A DNA stretch of 9,174 nt from Bacteroidetes bacterium UBA4416. GTDB taxonomy: Bacteria > Bacteroidota > Bacteroidia > B-17B0 > Aurantibacillaceae. The notes under the pieces are model-generated. The model did no database searches. It was not told the origin of the DNA and saw only the letters and a list, made by a program, of their open reading frames with translations. This document shows, piece by piece, positions 1-7,700 of this stretch. Made by a program: the position numbers and the translations under genes. How positions within the stretch are numbered: position 1 is the stretch's first letter; each line of letters starts with the position of its first letter. The stretch covers positions 1 to 9,174 of the forward strand of contig DGQK01000043.1 in assembly GCA_002390745.1 (NCBI GenBank). Direction: 5' to 3'.

Positions 1-1
1 C

Positions 2-1930
2 GGACAGGGCGGCCCTCCATCCAATGGCGCCGATAATTTCCAGGTCAACAACCAAAACGGGATCAATACCACGAGCCTGTTCGGATTGAACTACTCCGAC
101 AAATGGGGCAAAAAAACCGATGTGACCGGCAGCTACTTTTTCAACTGGACGCAAAACAATTCTACGTCCTCTCTCCTGCAACAATATGTATTAGGATCCA
201 ACAATGGCCTGATCTACGATGAGAAAAACAATTCAAAAAGCAATAATTTCAATAACCGGATCAATTTCAAGCTGGAAACGAAGCTGGACTCTTTGACGAC
301 GATTACCATCCAGCCGCGATTGTCTTTCCAGAACAACGATGGCCGGAAAAGCCTTGCGGGCAAGAACACCAGAAGCGATGCCCTGCTAAGCACAACGGAC
401 AATAACTCTTCTTCCAACCAATTTGGCTATAACATTTCGGTGCCTTTGTTATACAGGCATTCATTCGCTAAAAAAGGAAGAACCTTCTCCATCAATGCAA
501 CACCTACCCTCACTAAAAACCAGGGCGAGAATTCCCTCTACACGATCAACAATTTTTACGGGGATACACTAACCGGGGACACCATCGACCAACGATCCAC
601 TATTCTCAAAAACGGGGCTTCCATCAATGGCAATGTATCTTATACTGAGCCCATCAATAAAAATAATTTTTTGTTAGTGAACTACACCGGCAGCTATACC
701 GACAATTACTCTTCCAAAAGAACGAATAACCGGGACTATATTACCGACCAGTATTCGCTGGAAGACAGCCTTCTGACAAATGTTTTCAAAAACAATTACC
801 AGTCGCAATCAGCAGGATTGGGCTACCGCTTTCAGAAAGAGAAATTCAACTTTGCAGTGAACGGGGCTTATCAATGGGCACAGCTTACCAAATACCAGGA
901 GGTTCCTACAAATTATACCCTGAGCAAAACCTTTGAATCGGTGCTGCCGTCGGCGCAGCTGCAATACAAATTCTCCGCAAAGAAAAACCTGCGGATGAAC
1001 TACCGCAGCAGCAATAATGCGCCAAGCATCGACCAATTGCAGGATGTGATCAACAACAGCAACTCGTTGCAGCTAAGCACCGGGAACCCTGACCTGAAGC
1101 AGGACTTCCAGCAGAACCTCAACATCCGCTATTCGGGTGTGAATACGGATAAGGCGACCTCTTTCTTTGCGCTTATCGGTGGCAACTATTCCAATAATTA
1201 CATCGGCAACAGCACCCTCATTGCCAACCAGGACACGGTCGTGTATAACGATATCTTTCTGCAGAAGGGCTCCCAGATCATCCGGCCGGTGAACCTGGAC
1301 GGCTACTATTCGGTGAGGTCATTTCTTAATTATACATTTCCCATCTCGAAGCTGAAAACCAATTTAAGTGTGAACGTATCAGGGAACTACACGAATATCC
1401 CGGGGCTGATCAACACCGACATCAACTACGCCAAAACAGCGACAGGCGCGCTGGGCCTAGTACTAAGCAGCAACATCAGTGAGAAGTTCGACTTCACCAT
1501 TTCTTCCAACTCTTCCTATAGCAATATCCTCAACACGCTGCAAACCTCTTCCAATACAACTTATTTCAATCAAAATTCCAGGTTTAAAATCACCGCCAAT
1601 CCTTACAAAGGCCTGGTGCTTCAAACCGAATACACCAATACATATTATTCCGGCTTAACGAGTGCGTACAATCAATCCATCTCGCTCTGGAATGCGGCTA
1701 TCGGCTATAAATTCCTGAAGAACAAGCAGGCGGAGCTCAGGCTTACTGTATACGATATTTTAAACCAGAACAACAGTGTTTCCCGCACAAATACCGACAG
1801 CTATATCCAGGATTCGCAGACCAACGTGCTGAACCGCTACTACCTGTTGACATTCACCTATAACTTCAAAAAATACTTCTCCAAAAAGGATGAAGCAAAA
1901 CCTGAGGGAAATGAAGGTAACAAAGGCTAA
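2..1930 (+). CDS. Outer-membrane beta-barrel protein (TonB-receptor-like), 5' truncated by window edge
   Basis: The reading frame is open from base 2 to the TAA at 1928-1930 (642 residues), so the true start lies off the left edge; the TTG at 86 is only an internal leucine codon. The start GQGGPPSNG, followed by NGINTTSLFGLNYSDKWGKK, and the repeated alternating aromatic and polar strands rich in N, S, T and Y (for example GSYFFNWTQNNS) are typical of the Bacteroidota family Pfam calls outer membrane protein beta-barrel family 3, related to TonB-dependent receptors. The protein ends in an aromatic strand, RYYLLTFTYNFKKYF, as expected for a last barrel strand, plus a charged tail rich in K, E and G. 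Full members have about 900 residues with a signal peptide, a CarboxypepD_reg-like domain and a plug; I infer that about 250-300 residues are missing. Substrate unknown; no SusD partner follows. Confidence 0.9.
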   Translation, partial: GQGGPPSNGADNFQVNNQNGINTTSLFGLNYSDKWGKKTDVTGSYFFNWTQNNSTSSLLQQYVLGSNNGLIYDEKNNSKSNNFNNRINFKLETKLDSLTTITIQPRLSFQNNDGRKSLAGKNTRSDALLSTTDNNSSSNQFGYNISVPLLYRHSFAKKGRTFSINATPTLTKNQGENSLYTINNFYGDTLTGDTIDQRSTILKNGASINGNVSYTEPINKNNFLLVNYTGSYTDNYSSKRTNNRDYITDQYSLEDSLLTNVFKNNYQSQSAGLGYRFQKEKFNFAVNGAYQWAQLTKYQEVPTNYTLSKTFESVLPSAQLQYKFSAKKNLRMNYRSSNNAPSIDQLQDVINNSNSLQLSTGNPDLKQDFQQNLNIRYSGVNTDKATSFFALIGGNYSNNYIGNSTLIANQDTVVYNDIFLQKGSQIIRPVNLDGYYSVRSFLNYTFPISKLKTNLSVNVSGNYTNIPGLINTDINYAKTATGALGLVLSSNISEKFDFTISSNSSYSNILNTLQTSSNTTYFNQNSRFKITANPYKGLVLQTEYTNTYYSGLTSAYNQSISLWNAAIGYKFLKNKQAELRLTVYDILNQNNSVSRTNTDSYIQDSQTNVLNRYYLLTFTYNFKKYFSKKDEAKPEGNEGNKG

Positions 1931-2103
1931 ACGAGAATAAGCCACAGGACTATTTTTATTCAACTGGTATAAGAACAGACGACTGATCATTGCAAGTGTG
2001 ATCATCGGCTTCCTGCATGCGCTGCCAGGTGGTTCGTTCAGAATGATTTCCAGGCTGATCTGTTCTTACACAGTATACAGCGACCTGCCAGCAAAATAAT
2101 TTT

Positions 2104-2111
2104 TATATTTG
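2104..2111 (+). promoter_or_regulatory. Bacteroidota -7 promoter element (TATATTTG) for the HPP gene
   Basis: TATATTTG matches the Bacteroidota primary-sigma -7 consensus TAnnTTTG exactly. It ends only 5 nt before the GTG start at 2117, so transcription would begin at or next to the start codon. No TTTG or TTG is seen at the usual -33 distance, which lowers confidence. Confidence 0.45.
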
Positions 2112-2116
2112 CTCTT

Positions 2117-2668
2117 GTGATCCGACGCATCAAATATAATTACCGAAAGGCAAAGTATGTTCTCTACAAGGAAACGCTGATCGACACCAAGGAGCATATC
2201 CTCACTTTCCTGGGAGCTTTTGTTGGCATAGGCCTCGTAGGTTTTATCAACAGCAGGTATTTTGTTTTGAATGACAATTTATTCCTGATCGGCTCTTTTG
2301 GCGCTTCCTCCGTGCTTATTTACGGCGTAATCAACAGCCCGCTCGCTCAGCCCCGCAACCTCATCGGCGGCCATCTGATCTGCGCGATTATCGGTGTGAC
2401 GGTACATAAGCTCATTCCCAACGAGGTCTGGCTGGCATCAGCACTCGCCGTGGCTCTTTCTATTGTCGCTATGCAGATCACCAAAACCCTGCATCCTCCG
2501 GGTGGTGCTACCGCCCTGATCGCCAACATCGGCAGTGAGAAAATCAAAGCCCTTGGTTATGTATACGTGTTGAGCCCTGTGCTCACCGGCGTCATGATCT
2601 TATTTGTGGTAGCGCTTATCTTCAATAACATCAGCAAAAGCAGAACCTATCCTTTACGGAAAAAATGA
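2117..2668 (+). CDS. HPP family integral membrane protein
   Basis: This 183-residue protein has a basic N-terminus (MIRRIKYNYRKAKYVLYKE) and about five hydrophobic segments, near residues 28-45, 55-73, 82-100, 103-120 and 147-170, placing it in the inner membrane. It carries the family's name motif in TLHPPGGATAL (H126-P127-P128), plus GSFGASSVLIYG (59-70) and SPLAQPRNLIGGH (74-86), all hallmarks of HPP proteins. HPP members in cyanobacteria and chloroplasts have been linked to nitrite transport; the substrate of the Bacteroidota members is not established, so transport is an inference. The GTG start was chosen because no ATG lies upstream in frame before the TAA at 1970-1972, and the next methionine (residue 119) would remove most of the protein. 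There is no Shine-Dalgarno sequence. Length is normal for a stand-alone HPP protein without a CBS domain. Confidence 0.88.
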   Translation: MIRRIKYNYRKAKYVLYKETLIDTKEHILTFLGAFVGIGLVGFINSRYFVLNDNLFLIGSFGASSVLIYGVINSPLAQPRNLIGGHLICAIIGVTVHKLIPNEVWLASALAVALSIVAMQITKTLHPPGGATALIANIGSEKIKALGYVYVLSPVLTGVMILFVVALIFNNISKSRTYPLRKK

Positions 2669-2727
2669 TTCGTTTGTATTTTACGGAACGCTGATGACCT
2701 GTATGCGGGAGTTATCCCACTAAGAAC

Positions 2728-2745
2728 AATGCTAAACATAGTATT
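2728..2745 (+). terminator. Possible weak hairpin after the HPP gene
   Basis: AATGCTA (2728-2734), loop AACA, then TAGTATT (2739-2745) can form a 7-bp stem with one G-T wobble, followed by a T-rich but interrupted stretch. It lies 60 nt after the HPP stop and 99 nt before the lipase start. It is AT-rich with a poor U tract, so a terminator role is only a suggestion. Confidence 0.2.
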
Positions 2746-2815
2746 CAACATTCTATTTAAATGTAGCCACCTCCCCTCTGCGCTCTACCACCCTTATCCA
2801 TATTGAAATATCCTC

Positions 2816-2823
2816 TATATTTG
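2816..2823 (+). promoter_or_regulatory. Bacteroidota -7 promoter element (TATATTTG) for the lipase gene
   Basis: A second perfect TATATTTG, matching TAnnTTTG, ends 20 nt before the lipase ATG at 2844, giving a short leader of roughly 15 nt. No TTTG or TTG sits at the -33 distance; a TTG at 2803-2805 is too close. Confidence 0.5.
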
Positions 2824-2843
2824 ATAAACTCTATTCATAAGCG

Positions 2844-3938
2844 ATGAAACCACTTCTATCCTCCTTCCTGCTCTTTACCTGTATTCTTTATTCGCATGCC
2901 CAAAAATTAAAACCCGGCTTTGACAAACAGGAATACATCGAACTATTGAAAATCATCCAGAAACAACATGTGGAGATTGCCCTGTGGCCGGGGGACACGC
3001 TGGTTCCAAAACCAGAATCGGCATTTGCCTACCGCTCACCGGCAATCGGTCTCGCTAATATGTGGGACTTATGGATCCGCAGGGATAAGGTGGGTATCCT
3101 GAGTGTGCGGGGCACCGTCAACGATCCTGTAAGCTGGCTGCCAAACTTGTATGCCGCAATGGTTCCTGCCAAAGGAACGCTGAAGCTTGCGGAAAACTTT
3201 CAATTCAATTACCACCTGGCCGACGACCCCAAAGCTACTGTGCACGTGGGCTGGCTGGTTTCCACTGCCTACATCGCCAGGGATATGGTACCGAAAATCG
3301 ACTCCTGCTACAAGACGGGCATGAAGGAATTCGTAATCGTGGGGCACAGCCAGGGAGGCGCTATTTGTTTTTTGCTGACCTCGCACCTGGAACGCCTGAA
3401 AACAGAAGGCAGGCTTCCGAAAGACATCCGTTTCAAAACCTATTGCAGTGCGGCGCCAAAACCGGGCAATCTCTACTATGCCTATGCTTATGAATACCTC
3501 ACGCGCGACGGCTGGGGATTCAACGCGGTGAATACGGCGGATTGGGTGCCGGAAGTTCCATTTTCTATTCAAACTAAAAACGATTTCAACACGACCAACT
3601 TCTTTGCGCTGGCAGACCCGATGATCAGGAAACAAAAGCTCGCCGGACGTGTGATTGCAAAGCATGTATACCGTAAGCTCACGAAACCCGGATTGAAGGC
3701 GCAGAAAAAATACGAGCTCTATCTCGGGCGCATGGCTTCCAAAAGCGTTAGAAAAGTGCTACCGCAATTTGAAGCTCCGGAATATGCTGCATGCAATAAT
3801 TATGTGAGAACCGGATACACGATTCCCTTGTTTGCGAAAGAGGATTATTACACAAAATTCCCGGACAGCCGGACAGAGATCTGGACACATCACTTTGTTG
3901 CTCCCTACCTGTATCTTGCCCAACAGCTGCCTGACTGA
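2844..3938 (+). CDS. Secreted lipase family protein (class 3 type, alpha/beta hydrolase)
   Basis: The 364-residue protein starts MKPLLSSFLLFTCILYSHAQ, a type I signal peptide with likely cleavage after AQ20; C13 is not in a lipobox, so it should be soluble in the periplasm or outside. The fold is the class-3 lipase version of the alpha/beta hydrolase: LSVRGT (87-91 region) matches the oxyanion-side RGT motif, FVIVGHSQGGA (163-173) holds the nucleophile Ser169, NTADWVPEVP (230-239) supplies the likely acid Asp233, and a C-terminal THHFVAPYL (348-356) offers His349 or His350. It probably hydrolyses ester bonds of acylglycerols or similar lipids; the real substrate is unknown. ATG 2844 is the only start that includes the signal peptide. 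It is 175 nt after the HPP gene with its own promoter-like box, so probably a single-gene transcript, and it converges on the next gene with 6 nt between stops. Confidence 0.88.
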   Translation: MKPLLSSFLLFTCILYSHAQKLKPGFDKQEYIELLKIIQKQHVEIALWPGDTLVPKPESAFAYRSPAIGLANMWDLWIRRDKVGILSVRGTVNDPVSWLPNLYAAMVPAKGTLKLAENFQFNYHLADDPKATVHVGWLVSTAYIARDMVPKIDSCYKTGMKEFVIVGHSQGGAICFLLTSHLERLKTEGRLPKDIRFKTYCSAAPKPGNLYYAYAYEYLTRDGWGFNAVNTADWVPEVPFSIQTKNDFNTTNFFALADPMIRKQKLAGRVIAKHVYRKLTKPGLKAQKKYELYLGRMASKSVRKVLPQFEAPEYAACNNYVRTGYTIPLFAKEDYYTKFPDSRTEIWTHHFVAPYLYLAQQLPD

Positions 3939-3944
3939 CAAGCT

Positions 3945-4397
3945 TCAGCTGATAGCTTTGATCTGATAGGAAACAGCATTGAAGACAATTGTATCGTTTT
4001 CTTTGAAGCCTGCGAATGCTTTTCCTAAAGGTGCCTGGAGCGAGATCGCAAAGACGGTTTGTTGCTGTACGCTGAGCCTGCCAAGCGCGAGGGCGATAAG
4101 AAAGAACCCTTTATCGGTTTGTACCAGGCTTCCCAACGACACGACGGAATTGTTTTTTTGAAAATCAATTTTTAAAAATTCGGCAAGCTGAAGCTCTGCT
4201 TCGCGCAGCTGCTGCCCTGTTCGTTCCTGCTCGAGCTGCACCATGGCACGCGAGGTTTCATGCTTATCGCCGGCGGTGCTCTTGCTATCCATGGCCGCTG
4301 CTTCCGAGAGACCCTGCATCATTTCTTTGAGATCTGAGGCCCTTCGCTCAAGCACCTGCCTGCACGCCTCTACAGCTGCTGTTTTCAAGGTATTCAT
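3945..4397 (-). CDS. GreA/GreB-like transcription elongation factor family protein
   Basis: This 150-residue protein (ATG at 4397, TGA at 3945) has an N-terminal helical, coiled-coil-like half (about residues 1-78) with the conserved block STAGDKHETSRAMVQ (40-54), and a C-terminal FKBP-like half with FAISLQAPLGKAF (117-129) and NDTIVFN (134-140). The latter resembles the SPIGKALLG and GD-x-V segments of GreA/GreB C-terminal domains. Gre factors enter the RNA polymerase secondary channel and stimulate cleavage of backtracked transcripts; acidic D37, D44 and E47 near the predicted hairpin tip could play this part, which is inference. Close Bacteroidota relatives have often been labelled 3-oxoacyl-ACP synthase in databases, but no ketosynthase features are present. 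An upstream TTG at 4406 would overlap the promoter box, so the ATG is preferred. It is convergent with the lipase gene and divergent from the Tc toxin gene. Confidence 0.82.
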   Translation of the reverse strand: MNTLKTAAVEACRQVLERRASDLKEMMQGLSEAAAMDSKSTAGDKHETSRAMVQLEQERTGQQLREAELQLAEFLKIDFQKNNSVVSLGSLVQTDKGFFLIALALGRLSVQQQTVFAISLQAPLGKAFAGFKENDTIVFNAVSYQIKAIS

Positions 4398-4403
4398 ATC
4401 CTG

Positions 4404-4411
4404 CAAATATA
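4404..4411 (-). promoter_or_regulatory. Bacteroidota -7 promoter element (TATATTTG) for the GreA-like gene
   Basis: Read on the minus strand, TATATTTG spans 4411 down to 4404 and ends 6 nt before the ATG at 4397. It matches TAnnTTTG exactly and predicts a leaderless or near-leaderless mRNA. This placement decides the start: the upstream TTG (4406-4404) is part of the box itself. No clear -33 TTTG is visible. Confidence 0.5.
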
Positions 4412-4754
4412 AGGCAATTCAGGGATTCAGTTCACGCATATTCCGTATATAGTAATATGTAAATTATCCCGGATTTCCATACTCACAAATAGGTATTTCA
4501 AAGGGTGATTCAGCAACTCACTGACTGACAAAGGCTCTTTTAATTTAACGTATTTTTACGTGACATTAGGGGTTACTAAAACAATATCCGGGCATTATTA
4601 ACGTAATGCTACTGGTTGTCTCCCCCGACTTCCAAACCGTTTATTCTTACATCCACTACTCCGGAGAAACCTCTGAGGTGCGCGCCCTATGGCGGTTCCA
4701 AAGGATTTGTATGTAACAATAATTCTTTATTAACCTTTTAAAAAAATTTAAACA
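4412..4754. other. Intergenic region between divergent GreA-like and Tc toxin genes
   Basis: This 343-nt stretch holds no gene I can call with confidence. It is AT-rich except for a more GC-rich island at about 4620-4700. Seen in it: an inverted repeat ACGTA-TTTT-TACGT (4548-4561); the octamer TTAACGTA twice (4545-4552 and 4598-4605); a 36-codon plus-strand ORF (ATG 4606, TAA 4714-4716) that begins MLLVVSPDFQ and ends 38 nt before the toxin start; and a degenerate promoter candidate for the toxin, TTTG at 4706-4709 followed 21 nt later by TAACCTTTT (4731-4739), which has one base too many compared with TAnnTTTG. The last 20 nt before the toxin ATG are A/T-rich, as is usual for Bacteroidota translation starts. 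Confidence 0.5.
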
Positions 4755-7700
4755 ATGATTTATCATGTAAATGGCACGGTCAATTCCTCCAACACGGAAT
4801 ACTTTAACTGCCTGTCCTTTAGTAAACTCAACATACGGGTTTACAGTGTTGGCTATGATACCCTGACAGAAATCGCTAGCACCGAAGTCAATCATGACGG
4901 CATGTTTTCCAGGGAAATAGAAACCACAGAGAGTTCTATTCTTCTGAAGCTGTTCTATTCCAACGGCGCTGTTCCGCCAATCGAAACATTCGTCGATCAG
5001 AGCGAGGCCTTTTGTTTTCACGATCCTGTCAAAGTCGATTTTCTGATTGATGAAAGCACTTTCACAAGCAATGTGTTTGATGTGATCTACGACAGGATCA
5101 AAAACCATTGCTTCGACCCTTCATTGGCAAACATTCTTCCTCTCACTCCCGAACAGATCAAAAAGATCAGCTGCCTTACCTGCGTCACGGAAAAAAGCCT
5201 GTTCCGCTTCCAGGCGGCTTACCGCTTGTACCAGGACTTTCTGGCGATCGACCCTGGCGTGTACCCGGATACAGAAACGCATTTCGAACACCTCTACGAT
5301 CATCCCGAGGTAACGATCCCTTTGTTTTTTGCATTGTTGAACGAGAATTATTCCGTCAGCCCCGAAGGCATTTTAACTGCTTCGCAGGCACAGATCAGCC
5401 TGAAGCTTGAAGAGGCTGTCGATAAGAATGAGATCGATGCATCGCTCTCCGCTATGGATACTATCAATGACCTGGTGGCATGCAGGAACGGGCTTTTGTT
5501 CAATTATAAGCCCGACAACTCCTTTTACGACGCCAAGCTTATTCACGCATCCGACAACAACTATTCAGACAAGAACGCTTTGTTGAACGCCGTGCTGGAT
5601 GGTGGCGGTCTTTCAGGGATCATTTCCGATGATCCGATGGAAAATTCAGATGCCTTGCAAAGAGTGATCCCTCTGATAACGCTGGACCAACACCTCATGC
5701 ATTATCCTCCTATGCTCGGCATCGCCGTAAACAGCATAGAGGTTGGACGCGATCCCGACTATTATGAGCTGGCGCTTGAAGGCACCGCTTTATGGGAAGG
5801 ATTGATCGTTACCTATCCCGCAGCCTATGCATCTGCTGCGGATTACGCACAGGCTATTGATGGCAGCATCAGCGGCGACAAGCCGTCTGCAAGGCTCTCG
5901 AGGAATCTCAGCGGCTCATCTTTTCCCGATGCATCCACTTTGAAAAGCATCCTGGATGAAAACCGCGACTTCAATATTAACGAACACAGTGTGTCCAGCT
6001 TTTTCAGTAAAACAGATACCGATCCGAATTACCTCGAACCGGAAAGCATGCTCAAGATGCAGCGGCTTCAGCGCAGCCTTAAGCTAAGCGGAGACACGAA
6101 CAACCTCAATGCCACACGCCTTATGGTGCAAAACGAGCTGACCTCCTCCTACGCCGTTACCCGTAAAGGCAAGGCCGGTTTCACCGCGCTGATGGCTTCT
6201 ACCGGCATCGTACCGATTGAAAAGGCTGAGAAGATCTATTGCCGCGCCGAGGCCATGAACAGCACCATTTCGATGCTCATGGCACAGTACAAGCGTTATG
6301 AAAGTTCCGGCGCCCTGATGCCTTACAGCTTGCAGAATCCCGCATATGAAGGCGACCCGTTACCAAACCTTCCCGACCTGGAAAGCTTATTCGGCAGCCT
6401 GGATACCTGCACCTGCTCAGAATGCCAATCGGTATACAGCCCCGCAGCATACCTCACCGATCTGTTGCACTGGCTTGGCACATCTGTTATATGCTCCAAC
6501 GGCGACACGGGCTTCGATGCGCTGATGACGCTAAGCGGCAACAACCGCCGGAAAGACATCCGCTACTTAAAGCTCAATTGCAAAAACACCAATACCCTGG
6601 TGCCTTACATCGACCTGGTAAACGAGATCCTTTCTGCGAACCTGCTCATCGACGTTCCGGGAAATACCGGAGCCGACGTCATTGCAGCTTACCAGACGCT
6701 CCAGACTACCAAAAGCGCCGATGAATTGCTGACTGAACCTGAGCACCGGTTCCCGGATGCCGAAGCTTTATTGAAAACAAACTACTTTCAATGGGCGCTG
6801 CCTTATGATGCCGATTACGATGCGTCGCTCTCTTATCTGAAAAAGCTGGACAAGCCTTATGCAGATATCGTCAACGCATTTACATCGGAAAGCTCGCGCT
6901 ACAACAACTGGCTTTGGTCGCAGGCATTTACAGGGCTGAGCGTGGAGCAGGCTTCGGTTATTACCAACGATCACAGCACGGATCCGGCTTTCTGGAAAAA
7001 ATTCTGGGGGATTGAAAGCAGTGATTTACTGGACAATGCTGCCAGCCCTGCAACGCCACGCGTAGGAGCCGTTCTCAAAAGCGCAGGCATCAGCCTTGCG
7101 GAGTTGCAGGAAATCCTGACGGCGTATTACATCAATGGTGGCAGCGCGGTCGGCATCGTTCCTGCTCCGGGAGATGCATGCGATGTGGACAATTACACGT
7201 TCTCCCCGAAATTCACAACGAACGTAGCCGATCGTTTCATGCGTTTCCTCCGCCTGAAACGTGCTACCGGCCTTTCCACAGCTGAGCTTGACCTGGCCAT
7301 CCTGAACCATAGCCCTGTGAACGGCATCGATCAGGCATTCCTGACAAAACTGGCTTCCTGCATGGCATTCGCCAGGCAATACAACCTTCAGTTGACGGAT
7401 GTCGGGCTGTTTTTCAACGTCAACGGCTACAGCGATCTCTTTAATTCTTCCATACGGTCTGCTTACTTCAATGCTAAATTCCGGAATCCTTTATTCCCGG
7501 CGGATGTCATCGACTTTTTTACGACCGGGGTGTACGCCATCCACGTGAATGACCTCACGAATGCAGACAAGCAAAAATTGTCGAAAGTATTCAACGTGTC
7601 GATCCCGATGCTGGAAGCCATTATCAGCCTTAGACTGAACAGCAATCCATTGATGAGTATTTCGAGCCTGGGGGTACTCGACCGCTACAGCACCTTTGTG

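Noticed and set aside
1925..1943. GGCT...AGCC stem at the end of the barrel gene followed by a T-rich stretch
   Set aside because: The stem is only 4 bp with an 11-nt loop and the T-rich run starts 7 nt later and is interrupted; not a convincing terminator.
2707..2718. GGGA-GTTA-TCCC hairpin after the HPP gene
   Set aside because: Four base pairs with no following T-tract; likely chance.
3069..3665. 198-codon minus-strand frame opposite the lipase gene
   Set aside because: It is antisense to a well-supported lipase with signal peptide and catalytic motifs, and its translation shows no recognisable family or motif.
3939..3960. Hairpin AAGCT...AGCTT at the convergent gene ends as a shared terminator
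   Set aside because: Only 5 bp of continuous stem, a 9-nt loop and no T-tract on either side; too weak to call.
4398..4406. Upstream TTG start for the GreA-like gene
   Set aside because: The TTG is part of the TATATTTG promoter box, so it would not be in the transcript; the ATG at 4397 fits the family's usual N-terminus.
3931..4531. Direct repeat of CTGACTGACAA at 3931-3941 and 4521-4531 flanking the GreA-like gene
   Set aside because: An 11-nt simple-sequence-like match, one copy overlapping the lipase stop codon; no other sign of a mobile element at either end.
4656..5108. 150-codon minus-strand frame over the toxin start region
   Set aside because: It lies opposite the TcA N-terminal coding region and its promoter area; the sense frame stays open for 1473 codons with family motifs, so this is a shadow.
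6422..6724. 100-codon plus-strand frame inside the toxin gene
   Set aside because: It overlaps the VRP1-like block in another frame; its low-complexity R/H/P-rich translation is typical of a shifted frame.
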